A stretch of 64,000 nucleotides of DNA from Butyrivibrio sp. XPD2002 (lineage in GTDB: Bacteria; Bacillota; Clostridia; Lachnospirales; Lachnospiraceae). The position numbers and the translations under genes were made by a program. Of this stretch, positions 50,517 to 59,465 are shown one piece after another; the first letter of the stretch is position 1, and each line of letters begins with the position of its first letter. The stretch spans positions 1 to 64,000 of the forward strand of contig NZ_KE384114.1 in assembly GCF_000423945.1 (NCBI RefSeq), read 5' to 3'. Under the pieces are notes generated by a model. It was not told the origin of the DNA. It ran no database searches and worked only from the letters and a program-made list of their open reading frames with translations.

Positions 50517-50923
50517 ATGAAAACAAATACTACACACAAAAACTTTCTATTTGACCTCGACCAGACACTGCTTGATTACAATGCATCCGAGCGTATAGCG
50601 CTGGAGATTGTGCTCAGGGCAGGATAGCGTCAACAGGCTTAGACAGATATATAGACGGAATCTTTATAAGCGAGGATATGGGCGTCCACAAGCCGTCAAC
50701 AGAGTACTTCGATATGGTGCTCGAGAAGATAGGAGAGCCCAGAGAAAACTGCATCGTTATCGGAGATTCCCTCACATCAGATATGCTTGGGGCAAAGAAC
50801 GCCGGCATGAGATCTGTGTGGTTCATGCCTTCAGGCGATATCGAGAGCGCCATGAAGGAATATGACATCGATTACTGCGCATCATCCTTCGACGAGTTGT
50901 ATGAGATACTGAAGAATATGTAA
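50517..50923 (+). pseudogene. HAD phosphatase (YjjG-like) with internal deletion
   Basis: From ATG 50517 the frame begins with HAD motif I (NFLFDLDQTLLDYNASERIA) and meets a TAG at 50625-50627. In a second frame from about 50622 the protein resumes in its middle: STGLDRYIDGIFISEDMGVH (motif III lysine region) and CIVIGDSLTSDMLGAKNAGM (motif IV). About 80-100 residues including motif II are deleted, with a frameshift. It was probably a 5'-nucleotidase-type enzyme. Confidence 0.82.
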
Positions 50924-50932
50924 ATTTATTGA

Positions 50933-50960
50933 GACTGTCGCATATTGCGGCAGTCTTTTT
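50933..50960 (+). terminator. Rho-independent terminator
   Basis: GACTGTCGCA (50933-50942) and TGCGGCAGTC (50946-50955) pair with one T-G wobble over a three-base loop, followed by TTTTT. Confidence 0.8.
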
Positions 50961-51098
50961 GCCGTTAACGGTATTTCCTGACCGCTAAGTGGCATACAGA
51001 AAATATCATCCTTTTTCAAAACTATAATCAATAAGAGGCGCCCTAATGCAGTATCAGAGGAGCCGCCATATCACAAACTATTGGAAAGGGATGAAAAA

Positions 51099-51212
51099 AT
51101 GAGTAATACAATGTTGGAATTATGGGATTTGCACAAGTCTTATTATGTGAAAAACAGTGATGTGAAATATGAAGCTTTAAAAGGGGTGGATTTTCAGGTG
51201 AGTGCGGCTTGA
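51099..51212 (+). pseudogene. ABC transporter ATPase, 5' remnant
   Basis: A 37-codon frame reading LELWDLHKSYYVKNSDVKYE and ALKGVDFQV matches the very beginning of a LolD/MacB-type ATPase. It stops before the Walker A motif, where it changes to VSAA and a TGA. The remainder was deleted and replaced by degenerate repeats. Confidence 0.65.
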
Positions 51213-51500
51213 GCATCGCGGGTGGATGCAACCGGTGAGGGCTGATTAGAGTATTCAGGTGTAATTCCGACTTGAGCATCACGAGTGAGTTCAACCTGTA
51301 GAGGATGGTCGAAGAGAACAGGCGTAACGCTTGAATATCAAACTTGACGTAATTTCGTTTGCGTTACACCGGTAAACATCATTACAAGATTTCTGACTGA
51401 AAAAAACAGGTGTGAAGAGAGTAAAATAGCATGTATGTGGGAATAATTCATCAAAAAGTTCAACCAGTCATATGGTGAGCAAGAATTCCGGCGTAAAGGG
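51200..51500. repeat. Degenerate repeats in gene-poor region 50961-51663
   Basis: The segment CTTGAGCATC recurs 70-odd bases apart (51207 and 51271), with similar flanks (GTGGATGCAACC and GTGAGTTCAACC). ACAGGYGTRA-type words recur near 51258, 51318, 51409 and 51490. GGCGTAACGC (51321) and GCGTTACACC (51361) form an imperfect dyad. I see no gene in 51213-51663. Confidence 0.4.
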
Positions 51501-51663
51501 GATAAAAATTGTAGTCTGTTCTTCGTGAAGTGGTAAGTCAATACTGTTAAAAATATGGTTTCTGATTGAAACAGTTAGTGAAAGGGAAGCAGATTTTACA
51601 ATTTAGGGATAAAGACTTGATATTATATACCTAAAAAGCAATTTCAGGGATCAGGAGAAGAGA

Positions 51664-51918
51664 GTGATAACAAGAGTTAATGAGGAAAATATATTAGAGG
51701 CAGCAACGATTCATTCCTGTGCGTGGCAGGATTCACACAGGTCATTCTGCGCGGAAGAATTTATCAAAAGGCATACACCTGAGCGACAGAAGCAGTACCT
51801 GCAAAAGAAGATGGCTGCCGGAAGCGAAATATTCATGATGATCAGAGACATACCTTTGGCTGTCGTGACCATAAACAAAGATGTAATCGAGGATCTTTAC
51901 GTGCTGCGGCAATCATAG
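51664..51918 (+). pseudogene. GNAT acetyltransferase, 3'-truncated
   Basis: An 84-codon frame with a GTG start after AGGAGAAGAGA. ITRVNEENILEAATIHSCAW and MIRDIPLAVVTINKDVIEDL match the first half of a GNAT protein. It ends at EDLYVLRQS, exactly where the acetyl-CoA-binding loop should begin, so the catalytic half is lost. 51919-52085 holds no gene I can support. Confidence 0.7.
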
Positions 51919-52085
51919 GGGAATAGAGCATATTGTTACTAACGAAAGAGTATAAAGGGAGGCATGATATTCCCGCACTAGACGTCTTTCCATAAATCAA
52001 TAAAAACAGATTTAATACTCTTTTTACATAATGAATAAACGTAAAATGATAAAATTATATTATATTTCATCGTTTGATATTTTGA

Positions 52086-53024
52086 ATGGTACACAGTATG
52101 AAAAACAGTACATTCTATCAACACTGGGAAAAATTGGGTGAACCTATCGGCAAGGGCAGGACCGCTGAAGTATATGCTATTGGAGAAGATAAGGTATTAA
52201 AACTTTTCTATCCGTTTGTTTCATTTGAATCTATTAAAGATGAAATGATTCATACGCATGCTGCCTACATGTCAAAAGTTCCGGTAGCGGATGTCTATGA
52301 GATTGTTCGCGCAGGTGACAGATATGGACTTCTGATGGAGAGAGAAGAGGGAAGTAGTCTGGATCAGTTTATCTACGAGTTCCCGGAAAAAAGGGTGGAG
52401 CTGATTTCACGATTTGCCAAAGCAGTAAAGGTGTTACATAAGATACCGATTACTGATCCGGGACTGCCTGACGCGAAGGAGCTGGCTATTTATTATATAG
52501 GCAAGCTCAATAAGGAGTACTGTTCAGAGGAGGACGCGAAGAAAATTCGCTCGATTTTTGAAAGTATTCCCGAAGCGCAAACCTTCGTCCATTGTGATTG
52601 TCATACAGGTAATGCACATATTGTCGGAGAAGAAATACGGTATTTGGATTTGATGTTTTCAGGAAAAGGGCACCCGGTTTTTGATCTGCTTGCAATGTAT
52701 GCGCATTTTGTATTTCTTCCATCATTTAGTTCAAAAGCAGATTATAAGACAAAGAGTAACATGACACAGGTTGAGGCAGAGACGCTGTTTGACAGATTTC
52801 TTAAAAAATATTTTTCCAAGGCAGATACAGAGAAACTTTCCAGAATCAAGACAGTAGTAAAGGGAGTTCACGCGGCGCAGATATGCCTTGCATCGGTTCG
52901 AATGCCGGGAGTATTTACAGAAGATATGTTGCTTGAGGTGAGAAGAAGAGCTTTGGAGTTTTCGGAGCAGTATCATGTTGATGACCTGAACATAGAAATG
53001 ATTGGCTGGAATGATTTAGTTTAA
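52086..53024 (+). CDS. Aminoglycoside-phosphotransferase-family kinase
   Basis: 312 residues (ATG 52098 is an alternative start; neither has a clear ribosome site). The lobe structure is that of APH/choline kinases: GEPIGKGRTAEVYAIGEDKV (ATP loop), the Lys strand VLKLFY, the catalytic loop TFVHCDCHTGNAHIVG in which HCDCHTGN replaces HGDLHPGN, and the metal-binding YLDLMFSGKGHPVFDL. It phosphorylates a small-molecule hydroxyl; the substrate is unknown. It is followed by a MATE exporter, with only three bases between. Confidence 0.82.
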   Translation: MVHSMKNSTFYQHWEKLGEPIGKGRTAEVYAIGEDKVLKLFYPFVSFESIKDEMIHTHAAYMSKVPVADVYEIVRAGDRYGLLMEREEGSSLDQFIYEFPEKRVELISRFAKAVKVLHKIPITDPGLPDAKELAIYYIGKLNKEYCSEEDAKKIRSIFESIPEAQTFVHCDCHTGNAHIVGEEIRYLDLMFSGKGHPVFDLLAMYAHFVFLPSFSSKADYKTKSNMTQVEAETLFDRFLKKYFSKADTEKLSRIKTVVKGVHAAQICLASVRMPGVFTEDMLLEVRRRALEFSEQYHVDDLNIEMIGWNDLV

Positions 53025-53027
53025 TAT

Positions 53028-54500
53028 GTGGATAAAATGTTTGCACGTACAGATAAGATCATAGTCAGAAATTACATAAAATATCTTTTTCCGGAGATTC
53101 TTGTTGGACTTGGCGGGGCTATTCAGCAATTTGTTGATACCATAATTGTTGCAAAGCTCATTGATTCTAATGCTGTTGCCATAGAAAACTATGCCGGCCC
53201 GATGGTCCAGTATACGCCATTTACTGTAAAGCTTATAGGATGTGGAGGCGCAGTAATATATGCCACACTTATGGGAAAAATGGAACGCGAGAAGGCTGCA
53301 GGTATCTATAGTACAGCTATGATTTTGGCAACGATTATGAGCTTTATTGTAACCATTCCCGGATTATTCTTTATTGGAGAACTTGACATGGCACTGGGAT
53401 GCAGCCAGGAGCTTATGGGAGATTTTCAGTCATATATGATTCCAACACTGATACTTATTCCCATATCTATAATAATGATGACCTTTGCTTCCTTTTTGCC
53501 TGCGATGGGATATCCCGGGCTTACCTTCAGAATCGTTTTGACTGCAAATATTGTTAATGTGTTACTGGATGTAGTCTATATAAAATTCTTTAAAATGGGC
53601 ATTGCGGGAGCTCAGTGGGCTACCATAAGCGGCTATGTGGTTGCGCTTATAGCTATGATATTCGCGTTAAAAAAGGATCATTTCGTTTTTTCATCTATCA
53701 AATATTTTAATGTTGCTGCAATAAAAGACATATTCATCAGAGGATTGCCATCCGGGTTATCTCAACTGGGCCTCCTTACATACTATTGGTATTTTAATCG
53801 CCTTGTTACCCAAATGGGTGGAACGGAAGCAATGAAGGCTTTTTCTATCTGCTTGCAGCTACTGGCTGTATGTGCAATTTTGATCAATGGCGTATCTGAA
53901 AATGTGAGAAACTTTGTGAGTATGCTAAACAGTGCAGAAGATAAACAGTCAGTGCGATATGTTATGAAAAATTCCAGCATTATATTAGTGCTGTGGGGAG
54001 TGGTTCTTTTGGCGATGATCCAATTGTTCCCTGGCATATTTGTGGATTTATATAGTATTCAGGACGGAAGAGTATTAGCGATTCATGCACTACGAATATA
54101 TTCGTTTATAGTGCTTTTCAAGGGAATGGCGATAATTGCAAGAGATTACCTTAATACAACCGGCAGGCCATACCATGCAATGGCGGTTACTTTAACCGAG
54201 GGCTCTGTTGGCGTAATTATCCTTGGCACAATACTTGGCGGTCAGATTGGTCTCGATGGAGTATGGATGGCCTTTCCGTTAACCTCCTGCATCTGCTGCA
54301 TATTGGTTGCCATATATCTTTTTTCATGGGGGAAAAGTCATGTTCAAAATGATTCAGCGGACTACGAGAAAATGTATATGACTTTACCTGTTAATAGCGC
54401 AAAACCAGTTTTACCCTCACAAGATTCGAAGGCCTCGGTGATTATCAGGGAGACAAGCGCGAAGTGTATAAGAGCATATGGACCATGGGGACGGGGTTAG
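53028..54500 (+). CDS. MATE-family multidrug/metabolite exporter
   Basis: 490 residues (GTG 53028; ATG 53037 is possible) with about 12 hydrophobic helices. LVGLGGAIQQFVDTIIVAKL is the first helix with the typical MATE Gln/Asp, and INGVSENVRNFVSMLNSAED and LNTTGRPYHAMAVTLTEGSV lie in the second half. Sodium- or proton-driven efflux is expected. The C-terminal ~40 residues (after DYEKMYMTLP) look unlike the family, and the last codons AYGPWGRG plus the stop are read from the palindromic repeat at 54479. Confidence 0.85.
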   Translation: MDKMFARTDKIIVRNYIKYLFPEILVGLGGAIQQFVDTIIVAKLIDSNAVAIENYAGPMVQYTPFTVKLIGCGGAVIYATLMGKMEREKAAGIYSTAMILATIMSFIVTIPGLFFIGELDMALGCSQELMGDFQSYMIPTLILIPISIIMMTFASFLPAMGYPGLTFRIVLTANIVNVLLDVVYIKFFKMGIAGAQWATISGYVVALIAMIFALKKDHFVFSSIKYFNVAAIKDIFIRGLPSGLSQLGLLTYYWYFNRLVTQMGGTEAMKAFSICLQLLAVCAILINGVSENVRNFVSMLNSAEDKQSVRYVMKNSSIILVLWGVVLLAMIQLFPGIFVDLYSIQDGRVLAIHALRIYSFIVLFKGMAIIARDYLNTTGRPYHAMAVTLTEGSVGVIILGTILGGQIGLDGVWMAFPLTSCICCILVAIYLFSWGKSHVQNDSADYEKMYMTLPVNSAKPVLPSQDSKASVIIRETSAKCIRAYGPWGRG

Positions 54501-54507
54501 CGGTCCA
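54479..54507. repeat. GGGGACGGRGT palindrome, copy 3
   Basis: TGGACC (54479-54484) and GGTCCA (54502-54507) pair perfectly, enclosing ATGGGGACGGGGTTAGC. The stop codon TAG of the MATE exporter lies inside it. The stem differs from copies 1 and 2 by compensating changes. Confidence 0.75.
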
Positions 54508-54612
54508 TTAATAAGGAGGAAAAATCCAAATCGGTGTAAATCAGTGTAAAATAGAAACATGACATATAGATGACATGTTTACCGTGTTACTCTTAATCCA
54601 GAAGGTGATCAA

Positions 54613-55572
54613 ATGAAGATAGACAGACTGATTGGTATACTTTCAATCCTTTTGCAAAAGAAGATGACAACTGCACCGGAGCTGGCTGAGCACTTCGAGG
54701 TATCGAGGCGCACAATCAACAGGGATATTGAAACACTGTGCCAGGCGGGGATACCTATCCAGACTGCGCAGGGCGTGGGCGGCGGAATCAGCATCATGGA
54801 TGGCTATCGGATGGATAGAACGCTTTTGACATCCCGGGATATGCAGATGATCCTTGCGGGGCTCCGAAGTCTCGATAGTGTCAGCGGCAGCGGATATTAT
54901 GGTCAGCTCATGGAAAAAATCCAGGCCGGTTCGTCAGAGTTTATAAGCGGAAGGGATTCCATCCTTATCGACTTGTCCTCATGGTATAGGGACACCCTGG
55001 CGCCGAAGATTGCACTAATCCAGGATGCTATAGAACTTGGTAAAAGAATGGAGTTTTACTACTACTCGCCGAAGGGCGACACTAAAAGAGAGATTGAGCC
55101 GTATTACCTTATCTTCAAATGGGCCAGCTGGTACGTGTATGGATACTGCCTGCTAAGGAAGGATTTCAGGCTGTTCAAGCTGAACCGAATGGATGGAATT
55201 GTCCTTGGAAATGACTTTGAAAAAAGAAGTGAGATACCTGCGCCTTCCATTTCGAATGATGAGATTTTTCCTGCGAAGGGCAGAGTGAAAGCTATCTTCG
55301 ACCCATCCATGAAATGGCAGCTTGTGGAAGAGTATGGCGTCAATTCTTTCAAGGAACAAACGGATGGGACGCTGCTTTTCGAGCATGAGTATCCGGATGA
55401 TGAGGGATTGATTGCATGGATACTTTCATGCAGGGATAAGGTCACAGTACTTGAGCCTGAGTCTGTCAGGGAGAAACTTTACGAGATCACCAGTGACATT
55501 GCACGAAAATATGAAAAGGTGGAGAGAAAATATGGAAAACAAGGCACTGGTCGTAATAGACATTCAAAATGA
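54613..55572 (+). CDS. YafY-type HTH and WYL-domain regulator
   Basis: 319 residues. N-terminal HTH_11: MTTAPELAEHFEVSRRTINR and DIETLCQAGIPIQTAQGVGG. The WYL domain at about 135-215 reads KRMEFYYYSPKGDTKREIEP and WYVYGYCLLRKDFRLFKLNR, followed by a WCX-like end. WYL proteins sense nucleotides or other ligands and repress or activate nearby genes. It overlaps the isochorismatase-like gene by about 40 bases, so the two are linked. Confidence 0.92.
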   Translation: MKIDRLIGILSILLQKKMTTAPELAEHFEVSRRTINRDIETLCQAGIPIQTAQGVGGGISIMDGYRMDRTLLTSRDMQMILAGLRSLDSVSGSGYYGQLMEKIQAGSSEFISGRDSILIDLSSWYRDTLAPKIALIQDAIELGKRMEFYYYSPKGDTKREIEPYYLIFKWASWYVYGYCLLRKDFRLFKLNRMDGIVLGNDFEKRSEIPAPSISNDEIFPAKGRVKAIFDPSMKWQLVEEYGVNSFKEQTDGTLLFEHEYPDDEGLIAWILSCRDKVTVLEPESVREKLYEITSDIARKYEKVERKYGKQGTGRNRHSK

Positions 55573-56029
55573 CATAACCAAGAATTACAGGAAAATCGTT
55601 GATGGTATCAACAGGGCTATCGACTGGGCAACGGCAGAGGATATGCACGTTGTTTACATCAAGCATAACAACCTGTCGCCAGGAACCAGAACCTTCAAGC
55701 CCGATACAAAAGGCGAAGAGCTTGTCCCTGAAATGAAGGTTGTATCGGATAACGTTTTTACCAAGACAAAATCTAATGCACTGACATCAGAAGCGTTCGC
55801 GGGATTCATCAATGATAATGGAATTTCAGAGTTCTATGTTGCAGGCGCAGATGCTACGGGCTGCGTGAAATCGACATGCTATAACATGACCAAAACGGGC
55901 TACACAGTTCATGTGATATCTGATTGTGTCACAAGCTATGACCTTAAGAAGCTGGACGAGATGTACGCGTACTACGCAAGCAAGGGGTGCGAGGTAAAAG
56001 AGCTTGATGAGTATATGGAGGTAAGGTAA
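55532..56029 (+). CDS. Isochorismatase-family cysteine hydrolase
   Basis: 165 residues from ATG 55532, after GGTGGAG; the longer frame back to 55412 reads through the regulator gene. ALVVIDIQNDITKNY has the catalytic Asp, TKTKSNALTS the Lys, and FYVAGADATGCVKSTCYNMT the catalytic Cys in the conserved DATGCVKST-like turn. It hydrolyses an amide, such as nicotinamide or a related compound; the exact substrate is unclear. It lies in an operon with the WYL regulator. Confidence 0.9.
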   Translation: MENKALVVIDIQNDITKNYRKIVDGINRAIDWATAEDMHVVYIKHNNLSPGTRTFKPDTKGEELVPEMKVVSDNVFTKTKSNALTSEAFAGFINDNGISEFYVAGADATGCVKSTCYNMTKTGYTVHVISDCVTSYDLKKLDEMYAYYASKGCEVKELDEYMEVR

Positions 56030-56115
56030 TAAGCCCTATGAGGAAAAGGACTTACCTGAAGCATAACATTTCGTTGAAATTTGTTTTGTGAAACCAAAGA
56101 GAAGAGTGGATGATT

Positions 56116-56835
56116 ATGGCGTTCGATTACAAGAAAGAGTACAAGGAATTTTACATGCCTAAGGGCACGCCTTCGATAGTGACGGTTCCGAAGATGAATT
56201 ACATCGCAGTCAGGGGTAGTGGTGATCCCAATGTAGAGGGCGGCGAGTACAAGCAGGCAATAGGACTGCTTTATGGCATCGCATTTACAATTAAGATGAG
56301 TAAAAAAGGAGACCACAAGATCGATGGCTACTTTGATTATGTTGTGCCGCCGCTAGAAGGATTCTGGTGGCAGGATTCTGCTCCTGAAAAGAGTAATGAT
56401 AGCGGAGCAGGCGAGAATAATACTAGCGGTGCAAGTGAGAACAATGCTAGTGACAATCGAAAGATTGTTGGCGGAATAGACTATACTCGCAAAGATGATT
56501 TTAACTGGATCTCTGTCATTCGTTTACCTGACTTTGTTACAAAAGAAGATTTCGACTGGGCGATTGCTGAAGCGACTACCAAAAAGAAAACGGACTTTTC
56601 AAAGGTAGAATTCTTTGCATACGATGAGGGGGTATGTGTGCAGTGTATGCATATTGGTTCCTACGATGATGAGCCTGCCACTGTGGAGGCAATGCATCAG
56701 TTCATGGAAGAGCAGGGTTATATTTTGGACATCAATGAAAAGCGTTTGCATCATGAAATATATTTAAGTGACGCTAGAAAGGTAGCACCGGAGAGACTTA
56801 AAACGGTAATTCGACATCCTATAAGGAAAGCTTGA
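56116..56835 (+). CDS. GyrI-like small-molecule-binding domain protein
   Basis: 239 residues from ATG 56116. MPKGTPSIVTVPKMNYIAVR begins the domain and YLSDARKVAPERLKTVIRHP is the usual end of the GyrI-like small-molecule-binding family. An inserted Ser/Asn/Gly-rich stretch of about 30 residues (near 95-125; SNDSGAGENN and ASENNASDN) is low-complexity and probably a disordered loop. These proteins hydrolyse or bind lipophilic compounds; the role here is unknown. Confidence 0.8.
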   Translation: MAFDYKKEYKEFYMPKGTPSIVTVPKMNYIAVRGSGDPNVEGGEYKQAIGLLYGIAFTIKMSKKGDHKIDGYFDYVVPPLEGFWWQDSAPEKSNDSGAGENNTSGASENNASDNRKIVGGIDYTRKDDFNWISVIRLPDFVTKEDFDWAIAEATTKKKTDFSKVEFFAYDEGVCVQCMHIGSYDDEPATVEAMHQFMEEQGYILDINEKRLHHEIYLSDARKVAPERLKTVIRHPIRKA

Positions 56836-56927
56836 GGCGTTAGTGCCCATCCTTTTTGGCGGTAGACTATGCGAAAAATGTTTTTTGGGATTGCTTAACA
56901 TAGCTTTTAATTGAGGATGAAGTGGTA

Positions 56928-57190
56928 CTACTTGACCTATTGGGATTATAGGAAAATATCAAGTAGTCTTCTTAGGCGGAAAAGTAGACGCTACTTGAAC
57001 TATTATTATTCCAGGAAAAATGTCACGTAGTATTTCAGGGCAAAAACAAAGACACTACTTGAACTATTTTTATATAGAAATAATATTCCGTAGTATCCTT
57101 GGGAAAAAGCACAAATCCTACTTGACCATTTTTACAGAGAGAAAGAAGGTCACGTAGACCACCTGGAATTAAACCCCAGGACTACGCGAC
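56928..57190. repeat. Four tandem 63-64 bp units, each with an inverted CTACTTGA motif
   Basis: CTACTTGA starts units at 56928, 56991, 57055 and 57118, period 63-64 bp. In unit 1 it pairs perfectly with TCAAGTAG about 30 bases later; in units 2 and 4 the partner is TCACGTAG, and in unit 4 the pairing extends to CTACTTGACC/GGTCACGTAG with one mismatch. Unit 4 then continues into CTACGCGACC, so another hairpin can form. It occupies most of the 600-bp gene-free stretch 56836-57441. Not a CRISPR array: the constant words are only about 8-14 bases. Confidence 0.75.
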
Positions 57191-57355
57191 CTAACAAGCA
57201 TTTAGAGCATTCATCAAGTAATATTCCCGGATATAAAGAAAATACACTAAAAACCTACCAAAATCAGCCCCAACAACACTTACTTTTAAGCCCTAACAGT
57301 TATACTTTAAGATTCTTATCCAAACAATAACCTAATAATAACTTACCCAGATATC

Positions 57356-57410
57356 AAAGCCGCACCAAAGCCGCACCAAAGCCGCACCAAAACCCTACCA
57401 AAACTACCCC
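57356..57410. repeat. 11-bp tandem repeat AAAGCCGCACC
   Basis: Three perfect copies at 57356, 57367 and 57378 are followed by degenerate units AAAACCCTACC and AAAACTACCCC, in the leader of the gene at 57442. It is probably a slipped-strand tract. Confidence 0.75.
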
Positions 57411-57441
57411 ACTCCACACCCCACAAAAAGGAGGCATAAAG

Positions 57442-58188
57442 ATGGAATACATACGATTAACCAAAGACAACCTCGAAAAAGAGCACATCTGCTGCGCAAT
57501 CTCAAATAACAAAGACGTGCAGGTATCATCCAAGAAAGCCTGGCTTGCAGACAGGTTCGACGAAGGCCTGGTCTTTCTAAAAAGTGCAGAGCGAGGAAAG
57601 TGCTTCATTGAATACATCCCCGCTGAGAATGCATGGAATCCCATAAACGCGCCGGGATATATGTACATCGACTGTCTGTGGGTGTCCGGTTCCTTCAAGG
57701 GACATGGCTACTCAACAGAGCTTCTTAACGAGTGCATAAGAGACAGTAAGGAGAAAGGAAAGAAGGGACTTTGCGTATTAGCAGCAGCAAAGAAGAAGCC
57801 CTTCCTTTCAGATCCGAAATTCCTCGCAGCAAAAGGCTTCAAAGTTTGTGACGAAGCAGACAACGGCATACAGCTGTGGTATTTACCCTTTGAGGATGAA
57901 GAAGACAAACCAACCTTCAAAGACTCCGCCAAGCACCCCCACATCGACGATCCCGGCTACGTTCTCTTTTACACAAATCAGTGCCCCTTCAATGCCAAGT
58001 ACGTGCCGGTTCTGGAGGAGACCGCCGCAAAGAACAAAATCCCATTCAAAGCAATAAAAATCGACAGCAAAGAAAAAGCCCAGAGCGCACCTACGCCCAT
58101 CACCACCTATGCGCTGTTTTGCGATGGCGAATATGTGACCAACGAGCAGATGAATGACAAGAAGTTTTTAAAGCTTATAAATGGGTAA
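57442..58188 (+). CDS. GNAT acetyltransferase fused to a YoaP-like thioredoxin-fold domain
   Basis: 248 residues. The N-terminal ~145 residues are a GNAT domain (MYIDCLWVSGSFKGHGYSTE holds the CoA loop). The remainder resembles the YoaP domain: DPGYVLFYTNQCPFNAKYVP is a thioredoxin-type strand with a single Cys, then EKAQSAPTPITTYALFCDGE and TNEQMNDKKFLKLI. The architecture is known from Bacillus YoaP-like proteins. RBS AAGGAGG. The function is unknown. Confidence 0.85.
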   Translation: MEYIRLTKDNLEKEHICCAISNNKDVQVSSKKAWLADRFDEGLVFLKSAERGKCFIEYIPAENAWNPINAPGYMYIDCLWVSGSFKGHGYSTELLNECIRDSKEKGKKGLCVLAAAKKKPFLSDPKFLAAKGFKVCDEADNGIQLWYLPFEDEEDKPTFKDSAKHPHIDDPGYVLFYTNQCPFNAKYVPVLEETAAKNKIPFKAIKIDSKEKAQSAPTPITTYALFCDGEYVTNEQMNDKKFLKLING

Positions 58189-58335
58189 GCTGAAGTTTCG
58201 GATTTGTACATAAAGTTCATGCATTTTTAATGCTACTTTATTCTTACGTAATACTATGGTAGAGGTCTTTTTCATATAATATTTGTATCACCCTAAATTG
58301 ATTATCTGGCTAGTTGTTGAACCGGGAATGATACT

Positions 58336-59340
58336 ATGAAAAGACTTTTATCAGCATTACTCATCATGATATTGATTATTCCGGGCACGATATCCTACTA
58401 TCCCCTGAAAGCGAAGGCTGAGGCGGGGAGCAGCGGGATTTTGGCCTATTATAATGATGCCGGTGAGATCGTCTATGATCTGAACGGCTTAGAAGGCCTT
58501 GATAAAGATTTTGCCATGACACTTTACCTTGTGCTTGATGACGCATGGGTCAGATATTTAGAAGATCCTTCACAGTACTTCAGAGTTATTGTGCCGCCGG
58601 GAACATACTTTATAAATCCGGATACCAAGTCCATCAGGCTTGGAAGTAATGTCACTCTCGAGCTGAACGGAGTGAACATCATTTGTGATGAGGATGATGT
58701 GATAATCCAGACCAAGTCCAGGCCCAGTAACAAAAGGGACGGAATATACGCAGAAGAGGGTGTGGGCGGATATGATGATTATCAGAACATAAAAATCGTA
58801 GGCGGAACGATAGATCTAAACAGCAACAGCAGAGTTCCAATCAGGTTTGCTCACGTTACAGGGCTTACACTTGAGAACCTTACCGTAAAGAACAGCGCTG
58901 CGACACACATGGTGGAAATTGCAGCCTGCAGAGATGTTTATGTTACGGGATGCACCTTTATGGATTCTATTAAAGAGGATCCCGAAAACATGCCGCTGGA
59001 AGCTTTTCAGATAGACGCAGCTAACAGAGAGACCATGTCATACAGTAAGGATCCCGTTTATGATGACTGCCCCTGTGATAACGTTGAGGTTGCGTATTGC
59101 ACCTTCAAAAATCTGTACAGAGGCTTTGGAAGTCACACGGTAATTCCCGATGTTTATCAGAGCAACATAAGAGTGCATGACTGCAGCTTTATTGACATAG
59201 AGAATGCAGCTATAATGTGCACCATGTGGAAGGATTCCAACATCTACGACAATGAATATATAAACGTGGGGAAGGAAACCGATGATACGGAATACGAGTG
59301 GTATACGCATGAGCCTTCCTACATGCAGGACGCAGAGTAA
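58336..59340 (+). CDS. Secreted right-handed parallel beta-helix protein
   Basis: 334 residues with an N-terminal signal (KRLLSALLIMILIIPGTISYY) and no lipobox. The rest is a series of beta-helix coils: IRLGSNVTLELNGVNIICDE, NIKIVGGTIDLNSNSRVPIR, GLTLENLTVKNSAATHMVEI and NVEVAYCTFKNLYRGFGSHT, as in pectate-lyase/GH28-related proteins. It ends abruptly after SYMQDAE without a C-terminal cap or sorting signal, so it may be shortened. It probably binds or cleaves plant polysaccharide outside the cell. 59341-59465 is the leader of the next operon. Confidence 0.8.
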   Translation: MKRLLSALLIMILIIPGTISYYPLKAKAEAGSSGILAYYNDAGEIVYDLNGLEGLDKDFAMTLYLVLDDAWVRYLEDPSQYFRVIVPPGTYFINPDTKSIRLGSNVTLELNGVNIICDEDDVIIQTKSRPSNKRDGIYAEEGVGGYDDYQNIKIVGGTIDLNSNSRVPIRFAHVTGLTLENLTVKNSAATHMVEIAACRDVYVTGCTFMDSIKEDPENMPLEAFQIDAANRETMSYSKDPVYDDCPCDNVEVAYCTFKNLYRGFGSHTVIPDVYQSNIRVHDCSFIDIENAAIMCTMWKDSNIYDNEYINVGKETDDTEYEWYTHEPSYMQDAE

Positions 59341-59465
59341 TCCTGAATTTTTATCCTAATTTTATAAAAGCAGTAATCTTCATGTGGTATATTCAAAGGA
59401 GTTGAGGCGTGAAGTGACAATCGCTTGAACTAAATAAAATATGAAAAAGTGTCTGAGGGGGCATT

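Noticed and set aside
56928-57190. CRISPR-like array
   Set aside because: Period is about 63 bp but the constant words are only 8-14 bases and spaced by imperfect hairpins; no cas genes are present.
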